This document shows positions 20,174 to 31,893 of a stretch of DNA of 58,476 bases, piece by piece. Positions within the stretch are counted from its first letter, which is position 1, and every line of letters starts with the position of its first letter. The notes beneath the pieces are model-generated. The model saw only the letters and a list, made by a program, of their open reading frames with translations. It did no database searches and was not told where the DNA came from. The translations under genes were made by a program, and so were the position numbers. The DNA is from Caldibacillus thermoamylovorans (GTDB lineage: Bacteria; Bacillota; Bacilli; Bacillales; Caldibacillaceae), in assembly GCF_000751775.1 (NCBI RefSeq), contig NZ_CCRF01000006.1, positions 1 through 58,476 of the forward strand. The letters run 5' to 3'.

Positions 20174-20200
20174 GTGGGAGGTCCCAACCGTTAAAACCAC
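20174..20200 (+). promoter_or_regulatory. Putative L1-type operator in the rplA leader
   Basis: The outer stem GTGG (20174-20177)/CCAC (20197-20200) and inner GG/CC pairs with an A-rich 3' internal loop repeat the layout found before rplK. It lies just upstream of the AAGGAGG of rplA, where bound L1 could block initiation. Function is inferred. Confidence 0.5.
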
Positions 20201-20217
20201 AGTTAAGGAGGATTACT

Positions 20218-20907
20218 ATGGCTAAAAGAGGTAAAAAATATATTGAAGCTGTAAAGCTAATTGATCGTTCAAAAGCATATGATGCAAAAGAAGCAATTGA
20301 ACTATTGAAAAAAACAAGTTATGTAAAATTTGACGCATCGGTAGAAGTTGCATTTCGCTTAGGCATTGACCCTAGAAAAAATGACCAACAAATCCGTGGA
20401 GCAGTTGTTCTTCCAAACGGAACCGGTAAAACGCAACGTGTGCTAGTTTTTGCGAAAGGTGATAAGGCAAAAGAAGCAGAAGCTGCCGGAGCTGACTATG
20501 TAGGTGATGCAGATTATATTAATAAAATTCAACAAGGTTGGTTTGAATTTGATGTAATCGTCGCAACACCTGATATGATGGCAGAAGTTGGGAAATTGGG
20601 TCGTGTGTTAGGTCCGAAAGGCTTAATGCCAAACCCGAAGACAGGTACGGTTACATTTGATGTTACACGTGCTGTAAATGAAATTAAAGCAGGGAAAGTT
20701 GAATATCGTGCAGATAAAGCAGGAAATGTCCATGTTCCAATTGGAAAAATTTCCTTTGACAATGATAAACTTCTCGAAAACTTAGCTACTATTGTTGAAA
20801 CAATTAATAAAGCGAAACCTGCTGCCGCAAAAGGCACTTATATAAAAAATGTAACAATCAGTTCAACAATGGGACCTGGAATTAAACTTGACCCAACAAC
20901 TGTTTAA
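20218..20907 (+). CDS. rplA: Ribosomal protein uL1
   Basis: L1 forms the mobile L1 stalk that helps release E-site tRNA, and in many bacteria represses its own operon. The 229 residues (232 in B. subtilis) include the signature [23 protein letters not shown] near 120-142. AAGGAGG lies before the ATG. It is the second gene of the L11 operon, followed by the L10 leader. Confidence 0.97.
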   Translation: MAKRGKKYIEAVKLIDRSKAYDAKEAIELLKKTSYVKFDASVEVAFRLGIDPRKNDQQIRGAVVLPNGTGKTQRVLVFAKGDKAKEAEAAGADYVGDADYINKIQQGWFEFDVIVATPDMMAEVGKLGRVLGPKGLMPNPKTGTVTFDVTRAVNEIKAGKVEYRADKAGNVHVPIGKISFDNDKLLENLATIVETINKAKPAAAKGTYIKNVTISSTMGPGIKLDPTTV

Positions 20908-20980
20908 AAATGACAGTTGACTGATAAAGCATATATATGTTATGATTTTTTTCGTCAATGAAATAAAAGCATTTATACCG

Positions 20981-21114
20981 TAGACAGTAGGTGCTCCTCA
21001 AGAGCTTAATTTCCTACCGAGGTAATAAACATAGATCGTATGATTACCAGGATTTCGAATGTCGAAAAGACTGGCTATGTAAACCTCCTTGTCTACCGGC
21101 AAGGAGGTTTTTTG
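20981..21114 (+). promoter_or_regulatory. L10 leader with attenuator
   Basis: Bases 20981-21080 match the layout of the known L10(L12)4-binding leader (AGACAGTAGGTGCTC..., CTTAATTTCCTACCGAGG, later ATTACCAGGATTTCGAATGTCG). A perfect 10-base hairpin, AACCTCCTTG (21082-21091)/CAAGGAGGTT (21100-21109) with a T-run to 21113, then acts as terminator. Excess L10-L7/L12 complex should promote termination and lower rplJ-rplL expression. Confidence 0.88.
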
Positions 21115-21163
21115 GTAGACAGGCCGGTATAGATGTGATAATCATCAACTGGGAGGTGTAGGT

Positions 21164-21664
21164 ATGTCTAGTGCTGTTGAACAAAAGAAACAGTTAGTGG
21201 AAGAAATTGCTGAAAAACTAAAAAACAGTGTTTCAACCATTGTTGTTGACTATCGCGGATTGAATGTTGCTGAGGTAACAGAACTGCGGAAACAACTTCG
21301 TGAAGCAGGGGTTGAATTTAAAGTTTATAAAAACTCTTTAACCCGCAGAGCTGCTGAAGCTGTTGATTTAAACGGTTTAACTGAAGTTTTAACAGGTCCG
21401 AATGCCATTGCGTTCAGTAATGAAGACGTTGTGGCTCCTGCAAAAATTTTAAATAACTTTGCAAAAGAACATGAAGCATTAGAAATGAAAGCAGGCGTTA
21501 TTGAAGGAAAAGTATCTTCGGTTGAGGAAATTAAAGCTCTTGCTGAACTTCCTTCAAGAGAAGGTTTACTCTCTATGTTGCTTAGCGTTCTTCAAGCTCC
21601 AATCCGCAACTTTGCGCTTGTTACAAAGGCAGTTGCTGATCAAAAAGAAGAACAAAGTGCATAA
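21164..21664 (+). CDS. rplJ: Ribosomal protein uL10
   Basis: L10 anchors L7/L12 dimers to the ribosome stalk. The 166 residues are the usual Bacillus length, with the RNA-binding N-terminal domain ([22 protein letters not shown]) and a C-terminal helix that carries L12. TGGGAGGTG precedes the ATG. It lies behind the L10 leader and 123 bases before rplL. Confidence 0.97.
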   Translation: MSSAVEQKKQLVEEIAEKLKNSVSTIVVDYRGLNVAEVTELRKQLREAGVEFKVYKNSLTRRAAEAVDLNGLTEVLTGPNAIAFSNEDVVAPAKILNNFAKEHEALEMKAGVIEGKVSSVEEIKALAELPSREGLLSMLLSVLQAPIRNFALVTKAVADQKEEQSA

Positions 21665-21787
21665 TTCAATAAAGATTGCATGATTTAAACTTTTTAATGT
21701 TTCTTAATGCAAGAGATTAGGGTTCGTTCGGTTTAAAAACATTCGATTATTTAATATGAAAATTATCAAATTAGGAGGAAAAAACTG

Positions 21788-22153
21788 ATGACGAAAGAAC
21801 AAATTATTGAAGCTGTAAAAAATATGTCAGTTTTAGAATTAAACGATTTAGTAAAAGCAATTGAGGAAGAGTTTGGTGTAACTGCTGCTGCTCCTGTAGC
21901 TGTAGTTGGCGGAGCTGCTCCTGGAGCTGCTGGTGATGAAAAAACTGAATTTGATGTTGTTTTAACTGAAGCCGGTGCTCAAAAAATTAAAGTTATTAAA
22001 GTGGTTCGTGAAATCACAGGTCTTGGACTTAAAGAAGCAAAAGATCTTGTTGACAACACACCAAAACCAGTTAAAGAAGGTGCTTCTAAAGAAGAAGCAG
22101 AAGAAATTAAAGCAAAACTTGAAGAAGTTGGAGCAGGCGTTGAAGTTAAATAA
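21788..22153 (+). CDS. rplL: Ribosomal protein bL12 (L7/L12)
   Basis: L7/L12 forms the flexible stalk that recruits EF-G, EF-Tu and IF-2. The 121 residues show an N-terminal dimer domain, an alanine/glycine hinge (about 35-52) and the conserved C-terminal domain ([20 protein letters not shown]). TTAGGAGG precedes the ATG. A strong terminator follows. Confidence 0.97.
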   Translation: MTKEQIIEAVKNMSVLELNDLVKAIEEEFGVTAAAPVAVVGGAAPGAAGDEKTEFDVVLTEAGAQKIKVIKVVREITGLGLKEAKDLVDNTPKPVKEGASKEEAEEIKAKLEEVGAGVEVK

Positions 22154-22193
22154 TTTACTTGAGCAAGTTCATCTCGGATTGATTATATAAAAT

Positions 22194-22227
22194 AAAAAAA
22201 GCTCGCTGACGATAGCGAGCTTTTTTC
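22194..22227 (+). terminator. Terminator after rplL
   Basis: AAAAAAAGCTCGCT (22194-22207) pairs with AGCGAGCTTTTTT (22214-22226) around a six-base loop. The A/T flanks make it potentially bidirectional. Confidence 0.93.
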
Positions 22228-22274
22228 ACAAAACTTTCCCCCTTCCTACCTAGAACTGAATTGAGGTGATGATC

Positions 22275-22886
22275 ATGGTTGATCATTATTATTCCCATAA
22301 ACCAGATGTAGCCAGTGATCCGAAATATTGGTCTTGTCAGCTAAAAGGCTACCCGTTTCGCTTTAAAACGGACCGTGGTGTGTTTTCGAAAAATGAGGTA
22401 GACTATGGATCAAAATTGCTTATCGACACATTTATACCCCCGGATGTTGATGGAACCATACTTGATGTTGGATGCGGTTATGGTCCAATCGGTTTGGCGC
22501 TCGCACGTTCCTATCCAAACAGACAAATACATATGATTGATATTAATGAGAGAGCCATTCAGCTGGCGAAAGAAAATGCGGAACAAAATCACATTGATAA
22601 TGTAAACATTTTTGAAAGTGATGTTTTTGAAAATGTGATTGAGCATAACTATGCAGCAATCGTAACAAACCCTCCAATCCGTGCCGGTAAAAAAGTAGTG
22701 ATAGAAATCATAGAAAAAAGCTATCAGCATTTATGCGATGGCGGTGAATTTTGGGTTGTTATCCAAAAAAAGCAGGGCGCCCCATCGGCAAAAAAAGTGA
22801 TGGAAGAAATATATGATGAGGTGACAATTGCAAAACGGGATAAAGGATATTATATTTTAAAGGCAAAAAAATTTGACTCTGATTAA
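22275..22886 (+). CDS. Class I SAM-dependent methyltransferase, RsmC-like (YbxB)
   Basis: I chose ATG 22275, five bases after GAGGTGAT; GTG 22266 and ATG 22269 are in frame but overlap that site. The 203-residue protein has the SAM motif LDVGCGYGPIGLAL, an acidic second motif (IDIN), and the catalytic TNPPIRAGK motif of N-methyltransferases acting on RNA bases. RsmC in E. coli methylates G1207 of 16S rRNA; the target here is inferred. It lies between rplL and rpoB as ybxB does in B. subtilis. Confidence 0.88.
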   Translation: MVDHYYSHKPDVASDPKYWSCQLKGYPFRFKTDRGVFSKNEVDYGSKLLIDTFIPPDVDGTILDVGCGYGPIGLALARSYPNRQIHMIDINERAIQLAKENAEQNHIDNVNIFESDVFENVIEHNYAAIVTNPPIRAGKKVVIEIIEKSYQHLCDGGEFWVVIQKKQGAPSAKKVMEEIYDEVTIAKRDKGYYILKAKKFDSD

Positions 22887-22937
22887 TGCATATGTTAATA
22901 TAATTTAATGCCAATATGTATTTACCTATATAACCAA

Positions 22938-22973
22938 TTTTTCCATAATTATTCGTATATTTTTATGGAAAAA
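22938..22973 (+). promoter_or_regulatory. Inverted repeat upstream of rpoB
   Basis: The perfect arms TTTTTCCATAA (22938-22948) and TTATGGAAAAA (22963-22973) surround a 14-base AT-rich loop. It lies 138 bases before rpoB and may be a terminator-like or operator element; no function is established here. Confidence 0.4.
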
Positions 22974-23110
22974 TGGGGAAAATAGTATAAATAAGACTAG
23001 ATTTTTTGTGGTTTTCAAAGGAAACCCTTTTTTCTTTTTACAATAACTTAGTAAGAGCATTTCAATGATTTTTGGCATTTTCAAAACGTTTGATTTGAGG
23101 GGTGAATCAG

Positions 23111-26100
23111 TTGACAGGTCAACTAGTTCAATATGGACGGCACCGCAAGCGGAGAAGTTATGCGAGAATACGTGAAGTTTTAGAATTACCGAATCTTGTT
23201 GAAATTCAAACCGCATCATACAAATGGTTTTTTGATGAAGGTTTGCGGGAAATGTTTCAGGATATTTCCCCGATAGAGGATTTTACGGGTAATTTGTCTC
23301 TTGAGTTCATTGACTATGAATTGGGAGAACCAAAGTACTCTGTTGATGAAGCAAAAGAACGTGATGTTACATATGCAGCACCACTGAGGGTAAAAGTTCG
23401 GTTAGTTAATAAGGAAACTGGGGAAGTAAAGGACCAAGATGTGTTCATGGGTGATTTTCCGCTTATGACAGAAACAGGTACCTTTATTATTAATGGTGCT
23501 GAACGGGTCATTGTCTCCCAATTGGTTCGTTCCCCCAGTGTCTATTATAATGCAAAAGTTGATAAGAATGGTAGAAGTGGTTTCAGTGCAACTGTAATAC
23601 CAAACCGTGGTGCTTGGCTCGAATATGAAACCGATGCGAAAGATGTTGTTTACGTTCGCATCGATCGTACGCGAAAACTTCCGGTTACAGTATTATTACG
23701 TGCTTTAGGATTTGGTTCAGATCAAGAGATCATTGATTTAATAGGTGATAATGAGTTTTTGCGAAATACGCTGGAAAAAGATAATACCGATAGCACGGAA
23801 AAAGCATTAATAGAAATATATGAGCGCTTGCGGCCGGGTGAACCGCCAACCGTTGAAAATGCAAAGAGTTTATTGATCTCACGTTTTTTCGACCCAAAAC
23901 GGTATGATTTAGCCAATGTTGGGCGCTATAAAATGAACAAGAAATTAAATATTTCCAATCGTTTGTTTGGGCAAACCTTGGCTGAAACACTCGCTGATCC
24001 CGAAACCGGAGAAATTGTTGCTGAAAAAGGGACAGTATTAGATCGACGTACTTTGGATCGACTTATTCCTTATATCGAAAAAGGAATTGGTTTTAAACGA
24101 TTTAATCCGACCGGCGGCGTTTTGGAAGAAGAAATTTTAATCCAATCCATTCGAGTTTATGCTCCAAATGATGATGAAAATAAAGAAATTAATATTATTG
24201 GGAATGCAGGTATAAAGGAAAAAATTAAACATATCACACCGGCAGATATTATTTCGTCTATTAGTTATTTCTTCAATTTGCTTCATCAAGTTGGTAGAAC
24301 GGACGATATTGATCATCTGGGTAATCGCCGGATTCGCTCTGTTGGTGAATTATTACAAAACCAATTCCGTATCGGTTTATCAAGAATGGAACGGGTTGTC
24401 CGTGAAAGAATGTCGATTCAAGATACGAACACAATTACACCACAGCAACTCATTAATATTCGTCCGGTAATTGCGGCAATCAAAGAGTTTTTTGGCAGTT
24501 CTCAGCTGTCACAATTCATGGACCAAACGAACCCGTTAGCTGAACTTACCAATAAAAGACGTTTATCCGCTCTTGGACCGGGTGGTTTGACACGAGAACG
24601 GGCAAGTATGGAAGTACGGGACGTTCACTATTCACACTATGGAAGAATGTGCCCGATTGAAACACCTGAAGGTCCGAACATTGGGTTAATCAACTCGCTT
24701 TCCACGTATGCGAAAGTGAATAAATTTGGCTTTATTGAAGCACCGTATCGCAAGGTTAATCACGAGACTGGTAAGGTTACTAATGAAATTCATTACATGA
24801 CAGCGGATGAAGAAGATAACTATGTTGTCGCTCAGGCGAATGCGAAAGTGGATGACGAAGGGAACTTCTTGGAAAAAGAAGTTTTTGCAAGATTCCGTGG
24901 TGAAAACTTAGTTGTTTCAGTTGACCGTGTCGATTATATCGATGTTTCACCTAAACAAGTCGTTTCCGTTGCGACTGCTTGTATTCCGTTCCTTGAAAAC
25001 GATGACTCTAACCGCGCTTTGATGGGAGCAAACATGCAGCGTCAAGCTGTTCCGTTACTTGTTCCTGAAGCACCAATTGTAGGTACGGGAATGGAACATG
25101 TCAGTGCTCGTGATTCAGGGGCGGCAGTTATTTGTAAACATGATGGTATCGTTGAACATGTTGAAGGCGATCAAATTCGTGTTCGTCGTATTTCAACAAT
25201 TGATGGTCAAGAAGTTCGCGGTGACTTGGATCGTTATAAAGTTCATAAATTTGATCGTTCCAATAATGGAATGAGCTTTAACCAGAGACCAATTGTCAAG
25301 GTCGGTGATCGTGTCAAAAAAGGTGAAATTTTGGCCGATGGACCTTCCATGGAAAAAGGGGAATTGGCTTTGGGACGAAATGTACTGGTTGCTTTCATGA
25401 CATGGGAAGGTTACAACTATGAAGATGCGATCGTCATGAGTGAACGTCTGGTGAAAAATGATGTATATACTTCTATTCATATTGAAGAGTATGAATCTGA
25501 ATCCAGGGATACAAAACTAGGGCCTGAAGAAATCACGAGAGATATTCCGAATGTTGGGGAAGATGCTCTTCGTAATCTTGATGAGCGTGGAATCATCCGC
25601 ATTGGGGCAGAAGTGAAAGATGGCGATCTTCTCGTTGGGAAGGTAACACCAAAAGGAGTTACGGAATTAACTGCTGAAGAAAGACTTCTACATGCGATCT
25701 TTGGTGAAAAAGCAAGGGAAGTTCGAGATACCTCTCTGCGCGTTCCACATGGCGGCGGCGGAATTGTTCTTGATGTAAAAGTATTCAATAGGGAAGACGG
25801 CGATGAACTGCCACCTGGAGTTAATCAATTAGTTCGGGTATATATTGTACAAAAACGGAAAATCCGTGTTGGCGATAAAATGGCCGGACGACATGGGAAT
25901 AAAGGGGTTATTTCACGCATTCTTCCGGAAGAAGATATGCCGTACTTACCTGATGGAACCCCTGTTGATATCATGCTAAATCCGTTAGGTGTGCCGTCAC
26001 GGATGAACATTGGGCAAGTTTTAGAGTTGCATTTAGGGATTGCTGCAAAGAAACTTGGCATCCATGTTGCTACACCGGTCTTTGACGGTGCAACCGAAGA

Positions 26101-26671
26101 TGATGTGTGGGATACGTTGGAGGAAGCCGGTCTTGCCCGCGACGGTAAAACCATTCTTTATGACGGTAGAACCGGTGAACCGTTTGATAACCGTGTATCT
26201 GTCGGTATCATGTATATGATTAAACTGGCACATATGGTTGACGACAAATTGCATGCTCGCTCAACAGGTCCTTACTCGTTAGTTACCCAACAACCGCTGG
26301 GCGGAAAAGCACAGTTTGGTGGACAACGTTTTGGTGAAATGGAAGTGTGGGCTTTAGAAGCCTATGGAGCGGCATATACGCTTCAAGAAATCTTAACCGT
26401 TAAGTCGGACGATATTGTTGGTCGGGTAAAAACATACGAAGCTATCGTTAAAGGCGAGAATGTTCCTGAACCGGGTGTTCCGGAATCTTTCAAAGTGTTG
26501 ATGAAAGAATTGCAAAGTTTAGGTTTGGATGTCAAAATCCTTTCCGGAAACCAACAGGAAATTGACATGAAGGACTTAGAAGATGATGATGATTTTCAAC
26601 AAGCAGATGCTTTAAATATACAATCCGAAAACAATAATCAAGAATCTGAAAAAGTAGGTGTCACCGAGTAA
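23111..26671 (+). CDS. rpoB: DNA-directed RNA polymerase subunit beta
   Basis: TTG 23111, behind GAGGGGTGA, gives 1186 residues beginning [20 protein letters not shown], as in B. subtilis (1193); GTG 23102 is too close to the site. Beta forms one half of the active-site cleft and the rifampicin pocket. The pocket region reads [17 protein letters not shown] followed by [13 protein letters not shown]: residue 481 is Asn where His is normal (E. coli 526, S. aureus 481). The bases are AAT at 24551-24553. The highly conserved [20 protein letters not shown] near the C-terminus is normal. rpoC follows after a hairpin. Confidence 0.98.
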   Translation: MTGQLVQYGRHRKRRSYARIREVLELPNLVEIQTASYKWFFDEGLREMFQDISPIEDFTGNLSLEFIDYELGEPKYSVDEAKERDVTYAAPLRVKVRLVNKETGEVKDQDVFMGDFPLMTETGTFIINGAERVIVSQLVRSPSVYYNAKVDKNGRSGFSATVIPNRGAWLEYETDAKDVVYVRIDRTRKLPVTVLLRALGFGSDQEIIDLIGDNEFLRNTLEKDNTDSTEKALIEIYERLRPGEPPTVENAKSLLISRFFDPKRYDLANVGRYKMNKKLNISNRLFGQTLAETLADPETGEIVAEKGTVLDRRTLDRLIPYIEKGIGFKRFNPTGGVLEEEILIQSIRVYAPNDDENKEINIIGNAGIKEKIKHITPADIISSISYFFNLLHQVGRTDDIDHLGNRRIRSVGELLQNQFRIGLSRMERVVRERMSIQDTNTITPQQLINIRPVIAAIKEFFGSSQLSQFMDQTNPLAELTNKRRLSALGPGGLTRERASMEVRDVHYSHYGRMCPIETPEGPNIGLINSLSTYAKVNKFGFIEAPYRKVNHETGKVTNEIHYMTADEEDNYVVAQANAKVDDEGNFLEKEVFARFRGENLVVSVDRVDYIDVSPKQVVSVATACIPFLENDDSNRALMGANMQRQAVPLLVPEAPIVGTGMEHVSARDSGAAVICKHDGIVEHVEGDQIRVRRISTIDGQEVRGDLDRYKVHKFDRSNNGMSFNQRPIVKVGDRVKKGEILADGPSMEKGELALGRNVLVAFMTWEGYNYEDAIVMSERLVKNDVYTSIHIEEYESESRDTKLGPEEITRDIPNVGEDALRNLDERGIIRIGAEVKDGDLLVGKVTPKGVTELTAEERLLHAIFGEKAREVRDTSLRVPHGGGGIVLDVKVFNREDGDELPPGVNQLVRVYIVQKRKIRVGDKMAGRHGNKGVISRILPEEDMPYLPDGTPVDIMLNPLGVPSRMNIGQVLELHLGIAAKKLGIHVATPVFDGATEDDVWDTLEEAGLARDGKTILYDGRTGEPFDNRVSVGIMYMIKLAHMVDDKLHARSTGPYSLVTQQPLGGKAQFGGQRFGEMEVWALEAYGAAYTLQEILTVKSDDIVGRVKTYEAIVKGENVPEPGVPESFKVLMKELQSLGLDVKILSGNQQEIDMKDLEDDDDFQQADALNIQSENNNQESEKVGVTE

Positions 26672-26683
26672 AAAAAGAAAAAA

Positions 26684-26738
26684 AACTCAATACTTACAGA
26701 TCTCATTTTAAATCGAGAGCCTGTGTATTGGGTTTTTC
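26684..26738 (+). terminator. Hairpin between rpoB and rpoC
   Basis: AACTCAATAC...ACAG (26684-26699) pairs with CTGTGTATTGGGTTTT (26721-26736) and runs into TTTTTC. It looks like an intrinsic terminator or attenuator; rpoC has no clear promoter of its own, so termination is probably partial. Confidence 0.6.
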
Positions 26739-26793
26739 TTTCCCTGTAATGAACCAAATTGGGAATTACCCTTATGAATAGGAGGTCGACCCC

Positions 26794-29700
26794 TTGCTAG
26801 ACGTAAATAACTTTGAATATATGAAAATTGGTCTGGCTTCACCGGATAAAATTCGTTCATGGTCACACGGTGAAGTCAAAAAACCGGAAACAATCAACTA
26901 TCGCACATTAAAACCGGAAAAAGACGGTCTATTTTGTGAACGGATTTTTGGTCCGACAAAAGATTGGGAATGCCATTGCGGTAAATACAAACGAGTAAGA
27001 TATAAAGGTGTTGTCTGTGATCGCTGCGGTGTTGAAGTGACCCGTTCAAAAGTTCGTCGGGAAAGAATGGGGCATATTGAACTGGCAGCTCCGATATCAC
27101 ATATATGGTATTTTAAAGGAATTCCAAGCCGGATGGGGCTTGTGCTGGACATGTCTCCGAGAGCACTTGAGGAAGTTATTTATTTCGCCTCATACGTCGT
27201 TACAGAACCGGGAAATACAACATTAGAAAAGAAACAATTACTATCTGAAAAAGAGTACCGTTCTTACCGGGAAAAATACGGCAATAAATTCCAAGCCGGA
27301 ATGGGCGCAGAAGCAATTAAAAAACTTCTCCAAGATGTCGATCTTGAAAAGGAAAGTGCCACTTTAAGGGAAGAGCTAAAAACTGCTCAAGGACAAAGAA
27401 GAACCCGTGCGATTAAACGGTTGGAAGTTATTGAGGCCTTCCGTAATTCAGGGAACGATCCTTCATGGATGGTTCTTGATGTTCTACCCGTAATCCCGCC
27501 TGAATTACGTCCAATGGTCCAATTGGATGGCGGTCGTTTTGCCACTTCTGACTTAAATGATTTATATCGTCGGGTAATCAACAGAAATAACCGGTTGAAA
27601 CGTTTATTAGATCTTGGTGCTCCCAGCATTATCGTTCAAAATGAAAAACGGATGCTGCAAGAAGCTGTCGATGCGTTAATTGATAACGGTCGTCGCGGCA
27701 GACCGGTAACTGGCCCGGGAAATCGTCCGTTAAAATCTTTATCCCATATGTTAAAAGGGAAACAAGGTCGTTTCCGTCAAAACTTGCTCGGAAAACGTGT
27801 TGACTATTCGGGGCGTTCTGTTATCGTTGTCGGTCCAAACTTAAAAATGTATCAATGCGGTTTGCCGAAAGAAATGGCCATTGAATTATTTAAGCCGTTT
27901 GTCATGAAAGAACTTGTTGCCAAAGGCTTAGCTCACAATATTAAATCAGCAAAACGGAAAATAGAACGGCTCAGTCCGGAAATCTGGGATGTGTTGGAAG
28001 AAGTTATTAAAGAACACCCGGTCTTATTGAATCGTGCCCCAACACTACATAGATTGGGAATTCAAGCATTTGAGCCAACATTGGTGGAAGGTCGTGCCAT
28101 TCGTTTGCACCCGTTAGTCTGTACGGCTTACAACGCGGACTTTGACGGTGACCAAATGGCTGTCCATGTTCCGCTATCTGCTGAAGCCCAAGCGGAAGCA
28201 CGTTTACTCATGCTTGCTGCTCAAAACATCTTGAATCCGAAAGACGGAAAACCGGTTGTTACACCTTCCCAAGATATGGTGCTAGGTAACTATTATTTAA
28301 CATTAGAAAGAAAAGGGGCAATCGGTGAAGGAATGGTCTTCAAAGATCGGGAAGAAGCACTCATTGCTTACCAAAACGGATATGTCCATTTACACACAAG
28401 GGTAGCGGTTCATGCCGGTTCGTTGAAAAACCCAACATTTACCGAAGGGCAAAACAAAAAATTGCTATTAACAACGGTTGGGAAATTAATTTTCAATGAA
28501 ATTTTACCGAAATCTTTCCCATATATAAATGAGCCGACAACTTCAAATTTGGAAGAAAAGACACCTGCAAAGTATTTTGTTGACCCTTCTGCAAATATTA
28601 AGGAAATCCTTGAAGAAAGAGAATTGATTTCTCCATTCAAGAAAGGCTATTTAGGAAAAATTATTGCGGAAGTGTTTAAACGATACAAAATAACCGCAAC
28701 ATCAAAAATGCTTGATCGCATGAAAGATCTCGGTTTTAAATATTCAACAAAAGCAGGTATTACCATTAGTATTGCGGATATCACTGTTCTTCCACAAAAA
28801 TATGAAATCTTGGAAGATGCCCAAAGAAAAGTTGATAATGTACAAAAACAATTCCGGAGAGGTTTAATAACGGAAGATGAACGCTATGATCGTGTCATTT
28901 CCATCTGGAGTGCGGCAAAAGATGAAATTCAAGGAAAACTGATGGAATCGTTGGATAAATTCAATCCGATCTTTATGATGAGTGATTCCGGTGCCCGGGG
29001 TAATGCATCGAACTTTACCCAACTTGCCGGTATGCGTGGCTTGATGGCGAACCCGGCCGGGCGAATCATTGAGTTGCCAATTAAATCAAGTTTCCGTGAA
29101 GGCTTGACTGTTCAAGAATACTTTATCTCTACCCATGGTGCCCGGAAAGGTCTGGCGGATACTGCACTTAAGACGGCAGACTCGGGTTATTTAACGAGAC
29201 GTCTCGTAGATGTCGCCCAAGATGTCATTATTCGAGAAGAAGACTGTGGAACAGATCGCGGAATTTACGTTTCTGCAATCATGGATGGAACAGAGATTAT
29301 CGAACCGCTGGAAGAACGCTTAATCGGACGTTACTCCAGGAAAACCGTAAGACATCCGGAAACAAATAAAGTGATCGTGGGACAAAATGAGTTAATTACT
29401 GAAGACATTGCCAAAGAAATTGTAAAAGCAGGAATTACTTCTGTTTGGATTCGTTCTGCATTTACATGTAATACAAAACATGGTGTATGTAAAAAATGTT
29501 ATGGATATAACTTGGCTACAGGACAGGAAGTTGAAGTCGGTGAAGCAGTTGGAATTATTGCTGCCCAATCAATCGGTGAACCGGGAATGCAGTTGACGAT
29601 GCGTACGTTCCACACCGGTGGGGTTGCCGGGGATGATATTACCCAAGGTCTTCCTCGTGTTCAAGAGCTTTTTGAAGCACGGAATCCAAAAGGTCAAGCC

Positions 29701-30390
29701 GTTATTACTGAAATCGACGGTGAAATCACTTCAATCAGCGAAGGAAAAGATCGTCAACAAGAAATTGTTGTTTCCGGTAGTATTGAAACAAGGACATACA
29801 ATGCACCATATACAGCCCGCTTAAAAGTTGCTGTAGGTGATATGGTTAAACGGGGTCAAGAATTAACAGAAGGTTCGATTGATCCGAAAGAACTATTAAA
29901 GGTAACAGATGTTCAAACCGTTCAACAATATTTATTGCATGAGGTACAACGTGTTTACCGGATGCAAGGGGTTGAAATCGGCGATAAACATATCGAAGTA
30001 ATGGTTCGCCAGATGTTACGTAAGGTCAGAGTGATCGATTCAGGAGAAACAGATGTTTTACCGGGTACGCTAATGGATATCCATCAATTTACCGAAGCGA
30101 ACAAAAAAGCATTGCTTGAAGGGAAAAATCCGGCAACCGGAAAACCTGTACTGCTCGGAATTACGAAAGCCTCTCTTGAAACTGACTCATTCTTGTCGGC
30201 GGCATCATTCCAAGAAACAACCCGTGTTCTTACTGATGCAGCCATTAAAGGAAAACAAGATGAATTACTCGGCTTAAAGGAGAATGTTATTATCGGGAAA
30301 CTTGTTCCAGCCGGTACAGGAATGCAAGTATATCGGAAAACTAAGTTCAAAAAAATGAAAGATATTGAAGAACCGGTAATTGTCGAATAA
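26794..30390 (+). CDS. rpoC: DNA-directed RNA polymerase subunit beta'
   Basis: TTG 26794, behind AGGAGGTCGA, gives 1198 residues ([20 protein letters not shown]...), as in B. subtilis. The zinc finger [20 protein letters not shown], the catalytic Mg loop NADFDGDQM (about 447-455), the bridge helix and the second zinc site ([11 protein letters not shown]) are intact. Just before the trigger loop the sequence is [14 protein letters not shown]. Met932 (ATG, 29587-29589) replaces a Thr that is almost universal in bacteria (E. coli Thr928). The rest of the trigger helix is normal. Confidence 0.98.
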   Translation: MLDVNNFEYMKIGLASPDKIRSWSHGEVKKPETINYRTLKPEKDGLFCERIFGPTKDWECHCGKYKRVRYKGVVCDRCGVEVTRSKVRRERMGHIELAAPISHIWYFKGIPSRMGLVLDMSPRALEEVIYFASYVVTEPGNTTLEKKQLLSEKEYRSYREKYGNKFQAGMGAEAIKKLLQDVDLEKESATLREELKTAQGQRRTRAIKRLEVIEAFRNSGNDPSWMVLDVLPVIPPELRPMVQLDGGRFATSDLNDLYRRVINRNNRLKRLLDLGAPSIIVQNEKRMLQEAVDALIDNGRRGRPVTGPGNRPLKSLSHMLKGKQGRFRQNLLGKRVDYSGRSVIVVGPNLKMYQCGLPKEMAIELFKPFVMKELVAKGLAHNIKSAKRKIERLSPEIWDVLEEVIKEHPVLLNRAPTLHRLGIQAFEPTLVEGRAIRLHPLVCTAYNADFDGDQMAVHVPLSAEAQAEARLLMLAAQNILNPKDGKPVVTPSQDMVLGNYYLTLERKGAIGEGMVFKDREEALIAYQNGYVHLHTRVAVHAGSLKNPTFTEGQNKKLLLTTVGKLIFNEILPKSFPYINEPTTSNLEEKTPAKYFVDPSANIKEILEERELISPFKKGYLGKIIAEVFKRYKITATSKMLDRMKDLGFKYSTKAGITISIADITVLPQKYEILEDAQRKVDNVQKQFRRGLITEDERYDRVISIWSAAKDEIQGKLMESLDKFNPIFMMSDSGARGNASNFTQLAGMRGLMANPAGRIIELPIKSSFREGLTVQEYFISTHGARKGLADTALKTADSGYLTRRLVDVAQDVIIREEDCGTDRGIYVSAIMDGTEIIEPLEERLIGRYSRKTVRHPETNKVIVGQNELITEDIAKEIVKAGITSVWIRSAFTCNTKHGVCKKCYGYNLATGQEVEVGEAVGIIAAQSIGEPGMQLTMRTFHTGGVAGDDITQGLPRVQELFEARNPKGQAVITEIDGEITSISEGKDRQQEIVVSGSIETRTYNAPYTARLKVAVGDMVKRGQELTEGSIDPKELLKVTDVQTVQQYLLHEVQRVYRMQGVEIGDKHIEVMVRQMLRKVRVIDSGETDVLPGTLMDIHQFTEANKKALLEGKNPATGKPVLLGITKASLETDSFLSAASFQETTRVLTDAAIKGKQDELLGLKENVIIGKLVPAGTGMQVYRKTKFKKMKDIEEPVIVE

Positions 30391-30401
30391 AAATGAAACG
30401 T

Positions 30402-30437
30402 GCCGGGATCAGTCCGAACGGATCCCGGCCCATTTAA
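30402..30437 (+). terminator. Terminator after rpoC
   Basis: GCCGGGATC (30402-30410) pairs with GATCCCGGC (30421-30429), followed by CCATTTAAA. The stem is strong and the U-tract poor. Confidence 0.65.
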
Positions 30438-30455
30438 AAATATTCAATTAACAAC

Positions 30456-30484
30456 TTGACTTTTAATTTTTATGGTGCTAATAT
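30456..30484 (+). promoter_or_regulatory. Sigma-A promoter of ybxF-rpsL operon
   Basis: TTGACT (30456-30461), 17 bases, TAATAT (30479-30484). It follows the rpoC terminator and precedes the L7Ae-like gene. Confidence 0.75.
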
Positions 30485-30530
30485 ATTCAAGGTGCTCCTA
30501 ATCATCCTGTTGCTTTGGAGGATATATAAG

Positions 30531-30779
30531 ATGTCTTATGAAAAAGTAAAACAGGCCAGGAATATAAAAATAGGAACAAAGCAAACTTTGAAAGCTCTGA
30601 AGTCGGGCTCTGTTCATGAAGTGATCGTTGCTAGCGATGCCGATAAGAAACTCATATCGGAAATTGTTAAAATTGCGAATGAGGCAAATGTGCCAATTAT
30701 CTATGTAGATTCCATGGAGAAACTTGGAAAAGCGTGTGGTATAGACGTGCGTGCTGCAACAGTTGCTATTATGAATTAA
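30531..30779 (+). CDS. rplGB: L7Ae-family K-turn-binding ribosomal protein (YbxF)
   Basis: ATG 30531 behind TTGGAGG gives 82 residues, the length of B. subtilis YbxF; an upstream extension to 30456 overlaps the promoter. The fold is L7Ae/L30e ([29 protein letters not shown]). B. subtilis YbxF binds K-turn RNAs; its role in the ribosome is uncertain. It heads the streptomycin operon ahead of rpsL. Confidence 0.93.
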   Translation: MSYEKVKQARNIKIGTKQTLKALKSGSVHEVIVASDADKKLISEIVKIANEANVPIIYVDSMEKLGKACGIDVRAATVAIMN

Positions 30780-30786
30780 ATATTAC

Positions 30787-31299
<513 letters not shown>

Positions 31300-31318
31300 T
31301 AAACCATTTTTAAGTTGA

Positions 31319-31816
<498 letters not shown>

Positions 31817-31893
31817 ATCATTACTTCTATTATTAAGTATACGATTTTTGCAATTAACTTTTTAATAATTATAACAAGGAAGGAGAAATATGG

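Noticed and set aside
22938-22973. Insertion-sequence end suggested by the perfect inverted repeat before rpoB
   Set aside because: No transposase, no target duplication and no second copy in the window.
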